Source of the DNA: Streptomyces sp. RPT161
GTDB taxonomy: Bacteria; Actinomycetota; Actinomycetes; Streptomycetales; Streptomycetaceae
Direction of reading: 5' to 3'
NCBI RefSeq assembly: GCF_027533845.1
Contig: NZ_JAPZVN010000014.1
Location: 1 to 64,000 of the forward strand
DNA: 64,000 bases
Below are positions 55,760 through 63,786 of the stretch, one piece after another. A program made the translations under genes and the position numbers. Position 1 is the stretch's first letter; each line of letters starts with the position of its first letter. A model generated the notes under the pieces. The model was not told the origin of the DNA. It saw only the letters and a program-made list of their open reading frames with translations, and did no database searches.

Positions 55760-57460
55760 ATGGATCTCATCCCGGCACCCACCCGACTGCTCGCGGCGCC
55801 CGACGACACTCCCTTCACGCTGGACGACTCCACGTTGATCGACGCCGCCCCCGGCACCGAGGGCACGGCGCGCTGGCTGCGGGCCACGTTGGGCGCGGCG
55901 GCCGGGCTGACCCTGGCGCCCGGTACGGACGGGCCCGCCATCCGGCTGCGCACCGACGGCGCACTGGCCGCCGAGGGGTACCGTCTGGCGGTGCGAGCCG
56001 ACGGGATCGGCATCACCGGCGGCGGGCCCGCCGGAGTCTTCTGGGGCGCCCAGACGCTGCGCCAACTCCTCGGGCCGCGCGCCTTCCGCCGGGCACCGCT
56101 CGACGGCACGGCGCTGCGGGTGCCGTGCGTCAGCGTCGAGGACGCGCCGCGCTTCGGCTGGCGCGGCTTCCTGCTCGACGTCGCACGGCACTTCATGCCC
56201 AAGGACGTGGTGCTGCGCTACGTCGACCTGCTCGCGGCGCACAAACTCAACGTGCTGCACCTGCACTTGACGGACGACCAGGGCTGGCGGATCGAGATCA
56301 GGCGCCATCCACGGCTGACCGAGGTCGGCGCGTGGCGTACCCGGACCAAGGTGGGTCTGCGGGAGTCGACGCTGTGGGACGAGCGGCCGCACGGCGGCTA
56401 CTACACACAGGACGACATCCGGGAGATCGTCGCGTACGCGGCCGAGCGGCACATCACCGTCGTCCCCGAGATCGACGTCCCGGGGCACTCGCAGGCCGCC
56501 ATCGCCGCCTACCCCGAGCTGGGCAACCAGGACGTCGTCGACACCGCCGCCCTTCCCGTGCTGACCAGTTGGGGCGTCAACCCCAACGTACTGGCCCCCA
56601 CTGACAGCACGCTGCGGTTCTACGAGGACGTGTTGACGGAGGTGCTGGAGCTGTTCCCGTCCACGTTCGTGCACATCGGCGGGGACGAGTGCCCCAAGGA
56701 CCAGTGGCGGCGGTCGAAGGCAGCGCAAGCGCGGATCGAGGAACTGGGCCTGGCCGACGAGGACGAGTTGCAGAGCTGGTTCATCCGGCACTTCGACCGC
56801 TGGCTGGCGGACCGCGGCCGCCGTCTCATCGGCTGGGACGAGATCCTCGAGGGCGGCGGCCGGGCCAAAGGGCGTGCCGCCGCCGAAAACGACGAGGAAC
56901 GCCGGGAGGGGGCGCAAGCGCCCGCCGGGCAGGTGACGGAGCACGGACTCTCTCCCGGCGCGGCCGTCTCCTCCTGGCGCGGCTACGCGGGCGGGATCGC
57001 CGCCGCCCAGGCCGGACATGACGTCGTGATGTGCCCCGAGCAGCAGGTCTATCTGGACCACCGGCAGCACGGCGGCGACGACGAACCGGTGCCCATCGGC
57101 TACGTGCGAACCCTGGAGGACGTCTACCGGTTCGAGCCGGTACCGCCGCAACTCGACGGCGAGCAGGCCCGGCACGTCATCGGCACCCAGGCGAACCTGT
57201 GGACGGAGACCCTCGACTCGGTGCGCGCCGTGGACTACCTGGCCTTCCCGCGGCTTGCCGCCTTCGCCGAGGTGGCCTGGTCCCGGCTGCCCGCCCCCGA
57301 GCTGCGCGACTACGAGGACTTCACGGTCCGAATGGCGGCACACTACCGGCGACTTGACGCACTCGGCGTCGAATACCGGCCGCCCGCCGGGCCGCACCCC
57401 TGGCAGCGGCGCCCCGGCGTCATCGGACGCCCGATCGAAGGGGCGCCCCCAATCGTGTGA
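55760..57460 (+). CDS. Beta-N-acetylhexosaminidase, GH20
   Basis: The 566-aa enzyme releases terminal beta-linked GlcNAc or GalNAc. The N-terminal domain (about 1-125) is the GH20b type. The catalytic barrel starts at FGWRGFLLDVARHFMPKDVV and includes LHLTDDQGWRIEI and the catalytic pair D309-E310 in HIGGDECPK. No signal peptide is visible at the N-terminus, so it is probably cytosolic, acting on imported chitin or wall fragments. A loop of about 35 residues around GRAKGRAAAENDEERREGAQ, between EILEGG and SPGAAVSSWRG, looks like an insertion. ATG 55760 directly begins the conserved LIPAPTRL. Confidence 0.9.
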   Translation: MDLIPAPTRLLAAPDDTPFTLDDSTLIDAAPGTEGTARWLRATLGAAAGLTLAPGTDGPAIRLRTDGALAAEGYRLAVRADGIGITGGGPAGVFWGAQTLRQLLGPRAFRRAPLDGTALRVPCVSVEDAPRFGWRGFLLDVARHFMPKDVVLRYVDLLAAHKLNVLHLHLTDDQGWRIEIRRHPRLTEVGAWRTRTKVGLRESTLWDERPHGGYYTQDDIREIVAYAAERHITVVPEIDVPGHSQAAIAAYPELGNQDVVDTAALPVLTSWGVNPNVLAPTDSTLRFYEDVLTEVLELFPSTFVHIGGDECPKDQWRRSKAAQARIEELGLADEDELQSWFIRHFDRWLADRGRRLIGWDEILEGGGRAKGRAAAENDEERREGAQAPAGQVTEHGLSPGAAVSSWRGYAGGIAAAQAGHDVVMCPEQQVYLDHRQHGGDDEPVPIGYVRTLEDVYRFEPVPPQLDGEQARHVIGTQANLWTETLDSVRAVDYLAFPRLAAFAEVAWSRLPAPELRDYEDFTVRMAAHYRRLDALGVEYRPPAGPHPWQRRPGVIGRPIEGAPPIV

Positions 57461-57756
57461 GCCGGGGCGCATCATCTCGCCGTCGCACGGGCGGTACTGG
57501 CACGGTGGGGCGGCAGGCGAAACCGCACAACGCGCCCGAAGTGCGCCAAAGCTCAAGTAAGGGAGAGGTGATGGTCATCGGGACCATCGGTCCTCACGCG
57601 GACAGAACCACCCTTCATGGACCCTCGGGTTGATCGGCCCGGAACATGTGCCAGAGTTGCCGTGACCGGGCTGTCAGCACGTACCGTACGGCGACGGGCC
57701 GGTATGGGCCGCGACAAGGCCGGATGGGCTGTGGGCGCCGTGGAAGGGACAGCTCC
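57461..57756 (+). other. Upstream region of the molybdenum-hydroxylase-like operon
   Basis: This 296-nt gap contains a possible small ORF (57571-57633) described separately. A GACCATCGGTC inverted motif lies within that ORF. GGAAGGGA just before GTG 57757 is the ribosome site of the FAD-subunit gene. Confidence 0.3.
57571..57633 (+). CDS. Possible 20-aa small ORF
   Basis: ATG 57571 is preceded at once by GGGAGAGGTG, a strong ribosome-binding sequence, and reads MVIGTIGPHADRTTLHGPSG before a TGA. It ends 123 nt before the FAD-subunit gene. It could be a leader peptide or a chance ORF; only the ribosome site supports it. Confidence 0.25.
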   Translation: MVIGTIGPHADRTTLHGPSG

Positions 57757-58659
57757 GTGAGCACGTACGCACGGCAGACGGGACGCACGGTGACGCTGCC
57801 CGCCTCGCTCGACGAGGCGGTGGCGGCGCTCGCCGCGCTGCCCACGGCCGTGCCGGTGGCCGGTGGCACCGATCTGATGGTCGCCGTCAACTCCGGTCTG
57901 CTGCGCCCCGCGGGACTCGTCGGACTGGGCCGGATCAGCGAGATCCGCGGCTGGCAGTACGCCGACGGGCACGCCCTGCTCGGCGCCGGACTCACCCATG
58001 CCCGCATGGGACGGCCCGACTTCGCCGCGCTCATCCCCGCCCTCGCCGCCGCGGCGCGCGCCGCCGGTCCGCCGCAGATCCGCAACGCCGGGACGCTGGG
58101 CGGCAACATCGCCACCGCCGCGCCGACCGGTGACGCGCTGCCGGTGCTCGCCGCGCTGGAGGCCAGTGTCGTCCTGGCCGGTCCGAGCGGCACCCGGGAG
58201 GTCCCGGTAAGCCACCTGCTGACCGGAATGGATCCGCTGCGCCCCGGTGAACTCCTGGCGTTCGTAAGGGCTCCGCTGCTGCACGCCCCGCAGGTCTTCC
58301 TGAAGGCGACCGCGCGCACCGGCCCCGGCCGGGCCATGGCGTCGGTCGCCTTGGTGCTCGACCCGGCGCGCCGCGGGGTGCGGTGCGCGGTCGGCGCGGT
58401 GGCGCCGATGCCGCTGCGCCCGTTGGAGGCCGAGCGGTGGGTGGCCTCGCTGATCGACTGGGACGGCGCACGCACCCTGGACCCGCGGGTGTGCACCGCG
58501 TTCGGCGATTATGTGGCCATGGCCTGCATCCCGGACCCGGCGGGCGACCCGGCGGATCCGGCGGGTCAGGACGCGGGCGCGCTGCCGCCCGCGGTCGCGC
58601 ATCTGCGGCGTACGGTGGCCGCACTGGCCCGTCGGGCACTGGGGAGGGCACTTTCGTGA
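57757..58659 (+). CDS. FAD-binding subunit of a molybdenum-hydroxylase-like complex
   Basis: The 300-aa protein matches the medium (CoxM/XdhB-like) subunit: SLDEAVAALAALPTAVPVAGGTDLMVAVNSG, with the AGGTDL FAD pyrophosphate loop, and RNAGTLGGNIATAAPTGDALPVL, the second FAD motif. In active homologues it passes electrons from the 2Fe-2S subunit to NAD or another acceptor. GTG 57757 is chosen for GAAGGGA upstream. The stop overlaps the next start as GTGA, so the genes are coupled. Confidence 0.88.
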   Translation: MSTYARQTGRTVTLPASLDEAVAALAALPTAVPVAGGTDLMVAVNSGLLRPAGLVGLGRISEIRGWQYADGHALLGAGLTHARMGRPDFAALIPALAAAARAAGPPQIRNAGTLGGNIATAAPTGDALPVLAALEASVVLAGPSGTREVPVSHLLTGMDPLRPGELLAFVRAPLLHAPQVFLKATARTGPGRAMASVALVLDPARRGVRCAVGAVAPMPLRPLEAERWVASLIDWDGARTLDPRVCTAFGDYVAMACIPDPAGDPADPAGQDAGALPPAVAHLRRTVAALARRALGRALS

Positions 58660-59834
58660 GCGATGACGGGACGACGGGTGCGGGCATGAACGGACAGCCC
58701 GAGCACGGCTTCGCGCCGGGGGACGGCGTGTGGCAGCCGCTGGCGCCCGGCGGTGAGTACGACGCCGACGCGACCATGCACGTCTCGTTCGCCGAGCGGT
58801 TCCACGACCTGGCGGCCACACCGTCCGGCACGGATCCGCTGGCCGCCCCCGGCCACGGCTACGTTCCGCCGCAGGAGGCGGCCGGTTGGGCCGCGCCCAC
58901 GGACGTCACCGGTCCCACCGGGTCCGGTGAGTGGCCGATGCCGTTCGCGCCGGACGCCGGACAGGGCGCCGCCGACCCGGTCGCCACCCAGCAGTGGACG
59001 ATCCCGTTCGCGGACGACCCCGGTGACGAGTCCGGCGAGTACTCGGTCGGGCAGATGGTGGCCACCCCGCGCGAGCCCGCACACGTCGCGCTCGACGAGT
59101 GGCCCGACCAGACCACCACGGAGGAGGCGGAAACCGGCCCGGTCCCGGCGGCAGTTGACGCTCCGGCCGAGCCGCACACCGCGCCGGAGGCCGAGGCGTA
59201 CACCGCGCCGGAGGCCGAGGCAGCGCCGCCCGCCGCCGAGGCAGACCCGCACAGCGAACACCCCGTCACCTCCTACGTGCTGCGGGTCAACGGCGCCGAC
59301 CGGCCGGTCACCGACGCCTGGCTCGGCGAGTCCCTGCTGTACGTGCTGCGCGAACGGCTCGGCCTCGCCGGCGCCAAGGACGGCTGCGAGCAGGGTGAGT
59401 GCGGCGCCTGCTCGGTACAGGTCGACGGACGGCTGGTCGCCTCCTGTCTGATGCCCGCGGCCACCGCCGCCGGCTGCGATGTGCGCACCGTCGAGGGTCT
59501 GGCCCGGGACGGCCGGCTCTCCGACGTACAGCAGGCGTTGGCCGACTGCGGCGCGGTGCAGTGCGGCTTCTGCGTTCCCGGCCTCGCGATGACCCTGCAC
59601 GACCTGCTCGCGGGCAACCACCGGCCGACCGAACTGGAGACCCGGCAGGCGCTCAGCGGCAACCTGTGCCGCTGCTCGGGCTACCAGGGCGTGCTCGACG
59701 CCGTGCGGCAGGTGGTCGCCGCCCGCGCCGCGGCGGACGAGGACGAGGAGAGCCCGGCCCCGGCGCCGGAGAACGTGACTCCGCTGATCCCGCACCAGGC
59801 CTCTGGCGCGGCGGACGACGGAGGACTGGTATGA
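58656..59834 (+). CDS. 2Fe-2S subunit with long N-terminal extension
   Basis: The C-terminal part (from about residue 207) is a standard CoxS-type subunit: plant-type 2Fe-2S site CEQGECGACSVQVDG with a fourth cysteine in VASCLMPA, and the second cluster CGAVQCGFCVPG and NLCRCSGYQG. It is preceded by about 205 residues of acidic, Pro/Ala/Glu-rich sequence with short aromatic motifs (WQPL, WPMPFAPD, WTIPFADD). Ordinary subunits have about 160-170 residues in total. GTG 58656 overlaps the previous stop by 4 nt; internal starts such as the ATG near 58686 would not remove the extension. Role of the extension is unknown. Confidence 0.85.
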   Translation: MSDDGTTGAGMNGQPEHGFAPGDGVWQPLAPGGEYDADATMHVSFAERFHDLAATPSGTDPLAAPGHGYVPPQEAAGWAAPTDVTGPTGSGEWPMPFAPDAGQGAADPVATQQWTIPFADDPGDESGEYSVGQMVATPREPAHVALDEWPDQTTTEEAETGPVPAAVDAPAEPHTAPEAEAYTAPEAEAAPPAAEADPHSEHPVTSYVLRVNGADRPVTDAWLGESLLYVLRERLGLAGAKDGCEQGECGACSVQVDGRLVASCLMPAATAAGCDVRTVEGLARDGRLSDVQQALADCGAVQCGFCVPGLAMTLHDLLAGNHRPTELETRQALSGNLCRCSGYQGVLDAVRQVVAARAAADEDEESPAPAPENVTPLIPHQASGAADDGGLV

Positions 59835-59871
59835 CGCCCGCCAGCGGCAGCGGCGAGATCGGAGACAAGTC

Positions 59872-62274
59872 ATGACAGCGGCGCGTGGCGCCTCCGTTGA
59901 GGGTGGTGGTGGGCGACAGGAGGGAATGAGCGGCGTGCGTGGCACCTCCGCCGGGGACGCGGCGACCGGACCCGGCGCGGCGACCGCGCTGCCCACCGTG
60001 GCCGTTCCGTCCATCACCGTGGAGAGCCAGCACGGCCTCGGCGCCTCCCTGCTGCCGGCCGACGCGGCGGCGAAGACCCAGGGTGTCTTCCCGTACGCCG
60101 CCGACCTGTGGGCCGAGGGCCTGCTGTGGGCCGCGGTACTGCGCTCCCCGCACCCGCACGCCCGCATCGTCTCGATCGACACCACGCACGCCGCCGAGAT
60201 GCCCGGCGTCCGCGCGGTCATCACGCACGCGGACGTGCCGGGCGACGCCATGCACGGCCGCCGGGTCGCCGACCGCCCGGTCTTCGCGCACGACATCGTC
60301 CGCCACCACGGCGAGCCGATCGCCGCGGTGGCCGCCGACCACCCCGACACCGCGCGGCTGGCCGCCGCCGCGATCACCGTCGAGTACGAGGTGCTGGAAC
60401 CGGTCACCGACCCCGAGAAGGCGTTCGCGGCACCGCCGTTGCACCCGGACGGCAATCTGATCCGGCACATCCCGCTGCGCTTCGGCGACCCCGCGGCGTC
60501 CGGCGAGGTGGTGGTCGAGGGTGTCTACCGGGTCGGCCGCCAGGACCCGGCCCCGATCGGCGCCGAGGCCGGACTCGCCGTGCCTCGCCCGGACGGCGGG
60601 GTCGAGCTGTACGTGGCCTCCACCGACCCGCACGCCGACCGGGACATGGCCGCCGCCTGCTTCGGACTTGAGACCGACCGGGTCAAGGTGGTGGTCACCG
60701 GGGTGCCCGGTGCGATGGCCGACCGGGAGGATCCCGGCTTCCAACTGCCGCTCGGACTGCTGGCGTTGAGGACCGGCCACCCGGTCAAGCTGGTCGCCAC
60801 CCGGGAGGAGTCCTTCCTCGGGCACGCCCACCGGCATCCGGCGCTGCTGCGCTACCGGCACCACGCCGACGCCGAGGGCAGGCTCGTCAAGGTCGAGGCG
60901 CAGTTGCTGCTGGACGCGGGCGCCTACGCGGACGCCTCGTCCGACGCGCTGGCCGCCGCGGTGGCGTTCGCCGCCGGTCCCTATGTCGTCCCGCACGTCT
61001 TCGTCGAGGGCTGGGCGGTGCGCACCAACAACCCGCCGTCCGGGCATGTGCGCGGTGAGGGCGCGATGCAGGTGTGCGCCGCTTACGAGGGACAGATGGA
61101 CAAGCTCGCCGCCAAGCTCGGCCTCGACCCGGCCGAACTGCGGATGCGCAACGTCATGGCCACCGGCGATCTGCTGCCCACCGGTCAGACCGTGACCTGC
61201 CCGGCACCGGTGGCCGAACTGCTCAAGGCGGTACGGGACGCCGAGCTGCCGCCGCTGCCGTCCGCCGAGGACGAGGCGGAGTGGCTGCTGCCGGGCGGCC
61301 CGGAGGGCGCGGGTGAGCCGGGCGCGGTGCGCCGCGGGGTCGGTTACGCGCTGGGCATGGTGCACATGCTGGGCGCCGAGGGGCACGACGAGGTGTCCAC
61401 GGCGACGGTCCGGGTGCAGGACGGCGTCGCGACAGTGATCTGCTCGGCGGTGGAGACCGGCCAGGGCTTCGCCACCCTCGCCCGGCAGATCGTGCAGGAG
61501 GTGCTCGGGGTGGAGGAGGTGGCGGTGCTGCCCGCCGACACCGACCAGCCGCCCGCCGGACCGTCCGCCCGCGGTCGGCACACCTGGGTGTCCGGCGGCG
61601 CGGTGGAGCGCGCCGCGAAGATGGTCCGCACCCAGCTGCTGCAGCCGCTGGCCGCCACGTTCGGGATGTCGGTGGAGCTGCTGACCATCGCCGACGGCAA
61701 GATCACCTCGTACGACGGGGTGCTCAGCACCACTGTCGCCGAGACACTGCAGGGCAAGGAACTGTGGGCCACCGCACAGTGCCGCCCGCACCCCACGGAG
61801 AAGCTGGACGAGACCGGCCAGGGGGACGCCTTCGTCGGACTGGCCTTCGCGGCGATCCGGGCCGTGGTGGACGTCGACATCGAGCTGGGCACTGTCCGGG
61901 TGGTGGACATGGCCGTCGCCCAGGACGTGGGCCGGGTGCTCAACCCCCGGCAGGTCGCGGCCCGCATCGAGGCGGGGGTCACACAGGGCGTTGGCATGGC
62001 GCTCATGGAGGACCTGCGCACCGCTCAGGGCGCGGTCAGGCGGCCGTCGCTCACCGGCTACGCGCTGCCCACCGCGCTGGACGCGCCGCCGGTGCGGATC
62101 GTGAAGCTGGTCGAGGAGCGGGACGTGGTGGCGCCCTTCGGGGCGAAGGCGGTGAGCGCGGTACCCGTGGTGGTCTCGCCCGCGGCGGTCGCGGCGGCGG
62201 TACGGGCCGCCACCGGCCGGCCGGTGGGACGGCTGCCGATCCGCCCGCAGACGGCGGCGGCCCGGCAGGCGTGA
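59872..62274 (+). CDS. Molybdopterin-binding large-subunit homologue with degenerate active-site motifs
   Basis: The 800-aa protein aligns with xanthine-dehydrogenase/CO-dehydrogenase large subunits: RSPHPHARIVSIDTTHA, KLVATREESFLGHAHRHP, ETGQGFATLARQIVQEVLG and VDMAVAQDVGRVLNPRQV. Three expected sites are altered. The GGGFG loop before the REE segment is replaced by VPGAMADRED. The RGFGxPQ motif reads RGEGAMQV. The GxKGxGE(P/L)P segment with the catalytic Glu reads GAKAVSAVP. GQG, near the cofactor, is kept. So it is either a non-hydroxylating Mo protein or an inactive paralogue. ATG 59872 follows GGAGAC. Partners lie directly upstream. Confidence 0.85.
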   Translation: MTAARGASVEGGGGRQEGMSGVRGTSAGDAATGPGAATALPTVAVPSITVESQHGLGASLLPADAAAKTQGVFPYAADLWAEGLLWAAVLRSPHPHARIVSIDTTHAAEMPGVRAVITHADVPGDAMHGRRVADRPVFAHDIVRHHGEPIAAVAADHPDTARLAAAAITVEYEVLEPVTDPEKAFAAPPLHPDGNLIRHIPLRFGDPAASGEVVVEGVYRVGRQDPAPIGAEAGLAVPRPDGGVELYVASTDPHADRDMAAACFGLETDRVKVVVTGVPGAMADREDPGFQLPLGLLALRTGHPVKLVATREESFLGHAHRHPALLRYRHHADAEGRLVKVEAQLLLDAGAYADASSDALAAAVAFAAGPYVVPHVFVEGWAVRTNNPPSGHVRGEGAMQVCAAYEGQMDKLAAKLGLDPAELRMRNVMATGDLLPTGQTVTCPAPVAELLKAVRDAELPPLPSAEDEAEWLLPGGPEGAGEPGAVRRGVGYALGMVHMLGAEGHDEVSTATVRVQDGVATVICSAVETGQGFATLARQIVQEVLGVEEVAVLPADTDQPPAGPSARGRHTWVSGGAVERAAKMVRTQLLQPLAATFGMSVELLTIADGKITSYDGVLSTTVAETLQGKELWATAQCRPHPTEKLDETGQGDAFVGLAFAAIRAVVDVDIELGTVRVVDMAVAQDVGRVLNPRQVAARIEAGVTQGVGMALMEDLRTAQGAVRRPSLTGYALPTALDAPPVRIVKLVEERDVVAPFGAKAVSAVPVVVSPAAVAAAVRAATGRPVGRLPIRPQTAAARQA

Positions 62275-62435
62275 GAGCGGCCGTCGGACTTGGTCCGGTT
62301 TGCCCGCCGGGGCCCTGAAATGCGTCATGGTCGTGATACTGACGGTGACGAGCGGGTGCCCCGCGTGTGAGCCTCCGCATAGGGCGCAGGTCACTTACGA
62401 AGGCGTGTAGTGGACGCATAAAGGTGCCGTCAACA
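62275..62435. other. Gap after the molybdenum-hydroxylase-like operon
   Basis: The 161 nt before the terminator can be read as short ORFs on both strands. A 27-codon + strand ORF at 62327-62410 contains CPAC, and a minus-strand frame beginning at 62394 contains CALC. Neither has a good ribosome site. A short transcript ending at 62464 is possible. Confidence 0.25.
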
Positions 62436-62464
62436 GGGCCGCCACGGGCTGTGGCGGCCCTTTT
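62436..62464 (+). terminator. Intrinsic terminator
   Basis: GGGCCGCCAC (62436-62445) pairs exactly with GTGGCGGCCC (62451-62460) across loop GGGCT and is followed by TTTT. One of the few terminators here with a clear U-tract. Confidence 0.88.
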
Positions 62465-62533
62465 CGCGCCCGCTGGCCGACCCCGTTTCCACTAGTGCGG
62501 ATAGTAGGTCACATCTTTGCCAGCGGATTTTCC

Positions 62534-62652
62534 GGTCGCTAAGAATTGCCGAGCCGCAGGGCGCCGTGGGACATGAACGCGGCGCCTATCGCCGAAAAAG
62601 CGAAGGCGTCGCCCGGACTATGTGCCGGACGGGCGACTGCGGCTCAGCGACC
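62534..62652 (+). ncRNA. Structured 5' leader, candidate riboswitch-like element
   Basis: A 119-nt segment just before the SLT gene closes on itself. P1 is GGTCGCT (62534-62540) with AGCGACC (62646-62652). P2 is GAGCCGCAG (62551-62559) with CTGCGGCTC (62637-62645). Inside are a hairpin GGCGCCG/CGGCGCC (62560-62586), a short stem CGCC/GGCG (62590-62608) and a stem TCGCCCG/CGGGCGA (62609-62636). The P1-P2 junction keeps 10 unpaired bases (AAGAATTGCC) on one side only. The ribosome site starts 2 nt after P1. Streptomyces lytic-enzyme genes are known to carry c-di-AMP riboswitches, but the hallmark sequences of that class are not visible here. Confidence 0.55.
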
Positions 62653-62674
62653 TGGAAGAGGAACCAACTCAGCC

Positions 62675-63424
62675 ATGCCCATGCCCGCCTTTCCCGCTCT
62701 CAACCGCATGACCCGGACGACCCTGACGCACCTCGACGGCCTGACCCGGAAGCACAAGCTCTCCGCGGCCGGTGTCGCCGTTGCCGGCGCCTCAGTCCTG
62801 GCCTTCACGGTCGCTCCGGGATCGGCGCACGCAGCCAACCTCAGCAACCCGGTGATGTCCGCCGCCATGGCGTTCAGCACGTCGGACGCCGGCTCCGCCC
62901 CCCAGAGCCAGCAGGCCAGCATCTCGCAGCAGGTCGCCGAGGCCGTCAAGCCGGTCAAGGACCACGCCTCGGCCCAGCACCAGGCCGCGCGGAACAAGGC
63001 CGACGAGGCCCGGCGCAACGAGCCGCAGGCCGCGAACCGCTCGGAGTCCCGCCCGGCCGCCCCGGCGCAGGCCGCTCCGGCCCAGCCCGCCCCGGTGTCG
63101 TACCCGAACAACCTGGACGGCTGGATCCGGCAGGCGCTGGACATCATGCACAAGAACGGCATCCCGGGTACCTACGACGGCATCAAGCGCAACATCCTGC
63201 GCGAGTCCAGCGGTGACCCGAACGCCATCAACAACTGGGACATCAACGCCCGGAACGGGATCCCGTCCAAGGGCCTGCTCCAGGTGATCGACCCGACGTT
63301 CAACGCGTACCACGTCGCCGGAACCTCCCACAACATCTGGGACCCGGTCGCCAACATCGTGGCCGCGTGCAATTACGCCGCGAACCGCTACGGCTCGATG
63401 GACAACGTGAACTCGGCCTACTGA
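62675..63424 (+). CDS. Secreted SLT-domain lytic transglycosylase
   Basis: The 249-aa precursor has a long Sec signal peptide (membrane core about 30-48, cleavage likely after AHA), a Gln/Ala-rich spacer and a C-terminal soluble-lytic-transglycosylase domain (about 150-249). The catalytic Glu is in NILRESSGDPNAINNWD, followed by SKGLLQVIDPTFNAY and NIVAACNYAANRYGS. It should cleave peptidoglycan glycan strands outside the cell. ATG 62675 is preceded by GGAAGAGGAA; ATG 62681 is possible. The structured leader just upstream suggests RNA-level control. Confidence 0.9.
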   Translation: MPMPAFPALNRMTRTTLTHLDGLTRKHKLSAAGVAVAGASVLAFTVAPGSAHAANLSNPVMSAAMAFSTSDAGSAPQSQQASISQQVAEAVKPVKDHASAQHQAARNKADEARRNEPQAANRSESRPAAPAQAAPAQPAPVSYPNNLDGWIRQALDIMHKNGIPGTYDGIKRNILRESSGDPNAINNWDINARNGIPSKGLLQVIDPTFNAYHVAGTSHNIWDPVANIVAACNYAANRYGSMDNVNSAY

Positions 63425-63445
63425 CGGGTCCCATGGCGCCAATAA

Positions 63446-63483
63446 ACGCGGTGCCGGTAGTGAATTCACTACCGGCACCGCGT
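63446..63483 (+). terminator. 38-nt perfect palindrome after the SLT gene
   Basis: The sequence is exactly self-complementary from 63446 to 63483 around GAATTC, giving an extended stem 22 nt after the stop. It would end the SLT transcript. Confidence 0.8.
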
Positions 63484-63536
63484 TCTCCGCTTTTCGCGGG
63501 GATTGCTCCAGCCGCTTCCCCGGCCGCATTTCACGG

Positions 63537-63608
63537 AGGCCGTGGCGGGAATCGAACCCGCGTAACTCGCTTTGCAGGCGAGCCCCTGAACCACTCGGGC
63601 ACACGGCC
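63537..63608 (-). tRNA. tRNA-Cys (GCA)
   Basis: On the minus strand the acceptor GGCCGTG (from 63608) pairs with CACGGCC, discriminator U at 63537. The anticodon arm reads CTCGCCTGCAAAGCGAG with anticodon GCA, and the T arm is GCGGG-TTCGATT-CCCGC. CCA is not encoded. The length is 72 nt. Confidence 0.95.
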
Positions 63609-63786
63609 GTGTTGATGCCCTAGACCATAGGCCCGCGCCCCGGGGCGGGGTCAACGGTCGCGCGCGGGGCGCAACGTGACCGCCACACCGCGTTCACGAA
63701 CCGGCGGCGGGCCTACGACGATCGGACGACGAGGAACCCGACCACGGCCAGGCGCCGCCGAGCCCCTGGCGACCTACGCTGCCGCC

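Noticed and set aside
62327-62410. 27-codon ORF with CPAC motif
   Set aside because: No ribosome site, and the opposite strand reads an equally plausible CALC frame, so coding cannot be decided.
62534-62652. Standard c-di-AMP (ydaO) riboswitch
   Set aside because: The conserved GGGGGAC/GGGGUGAAUC and GACAGCUNACCUCG-type core sequences expected from memory are not seen, so the class is not asserted.
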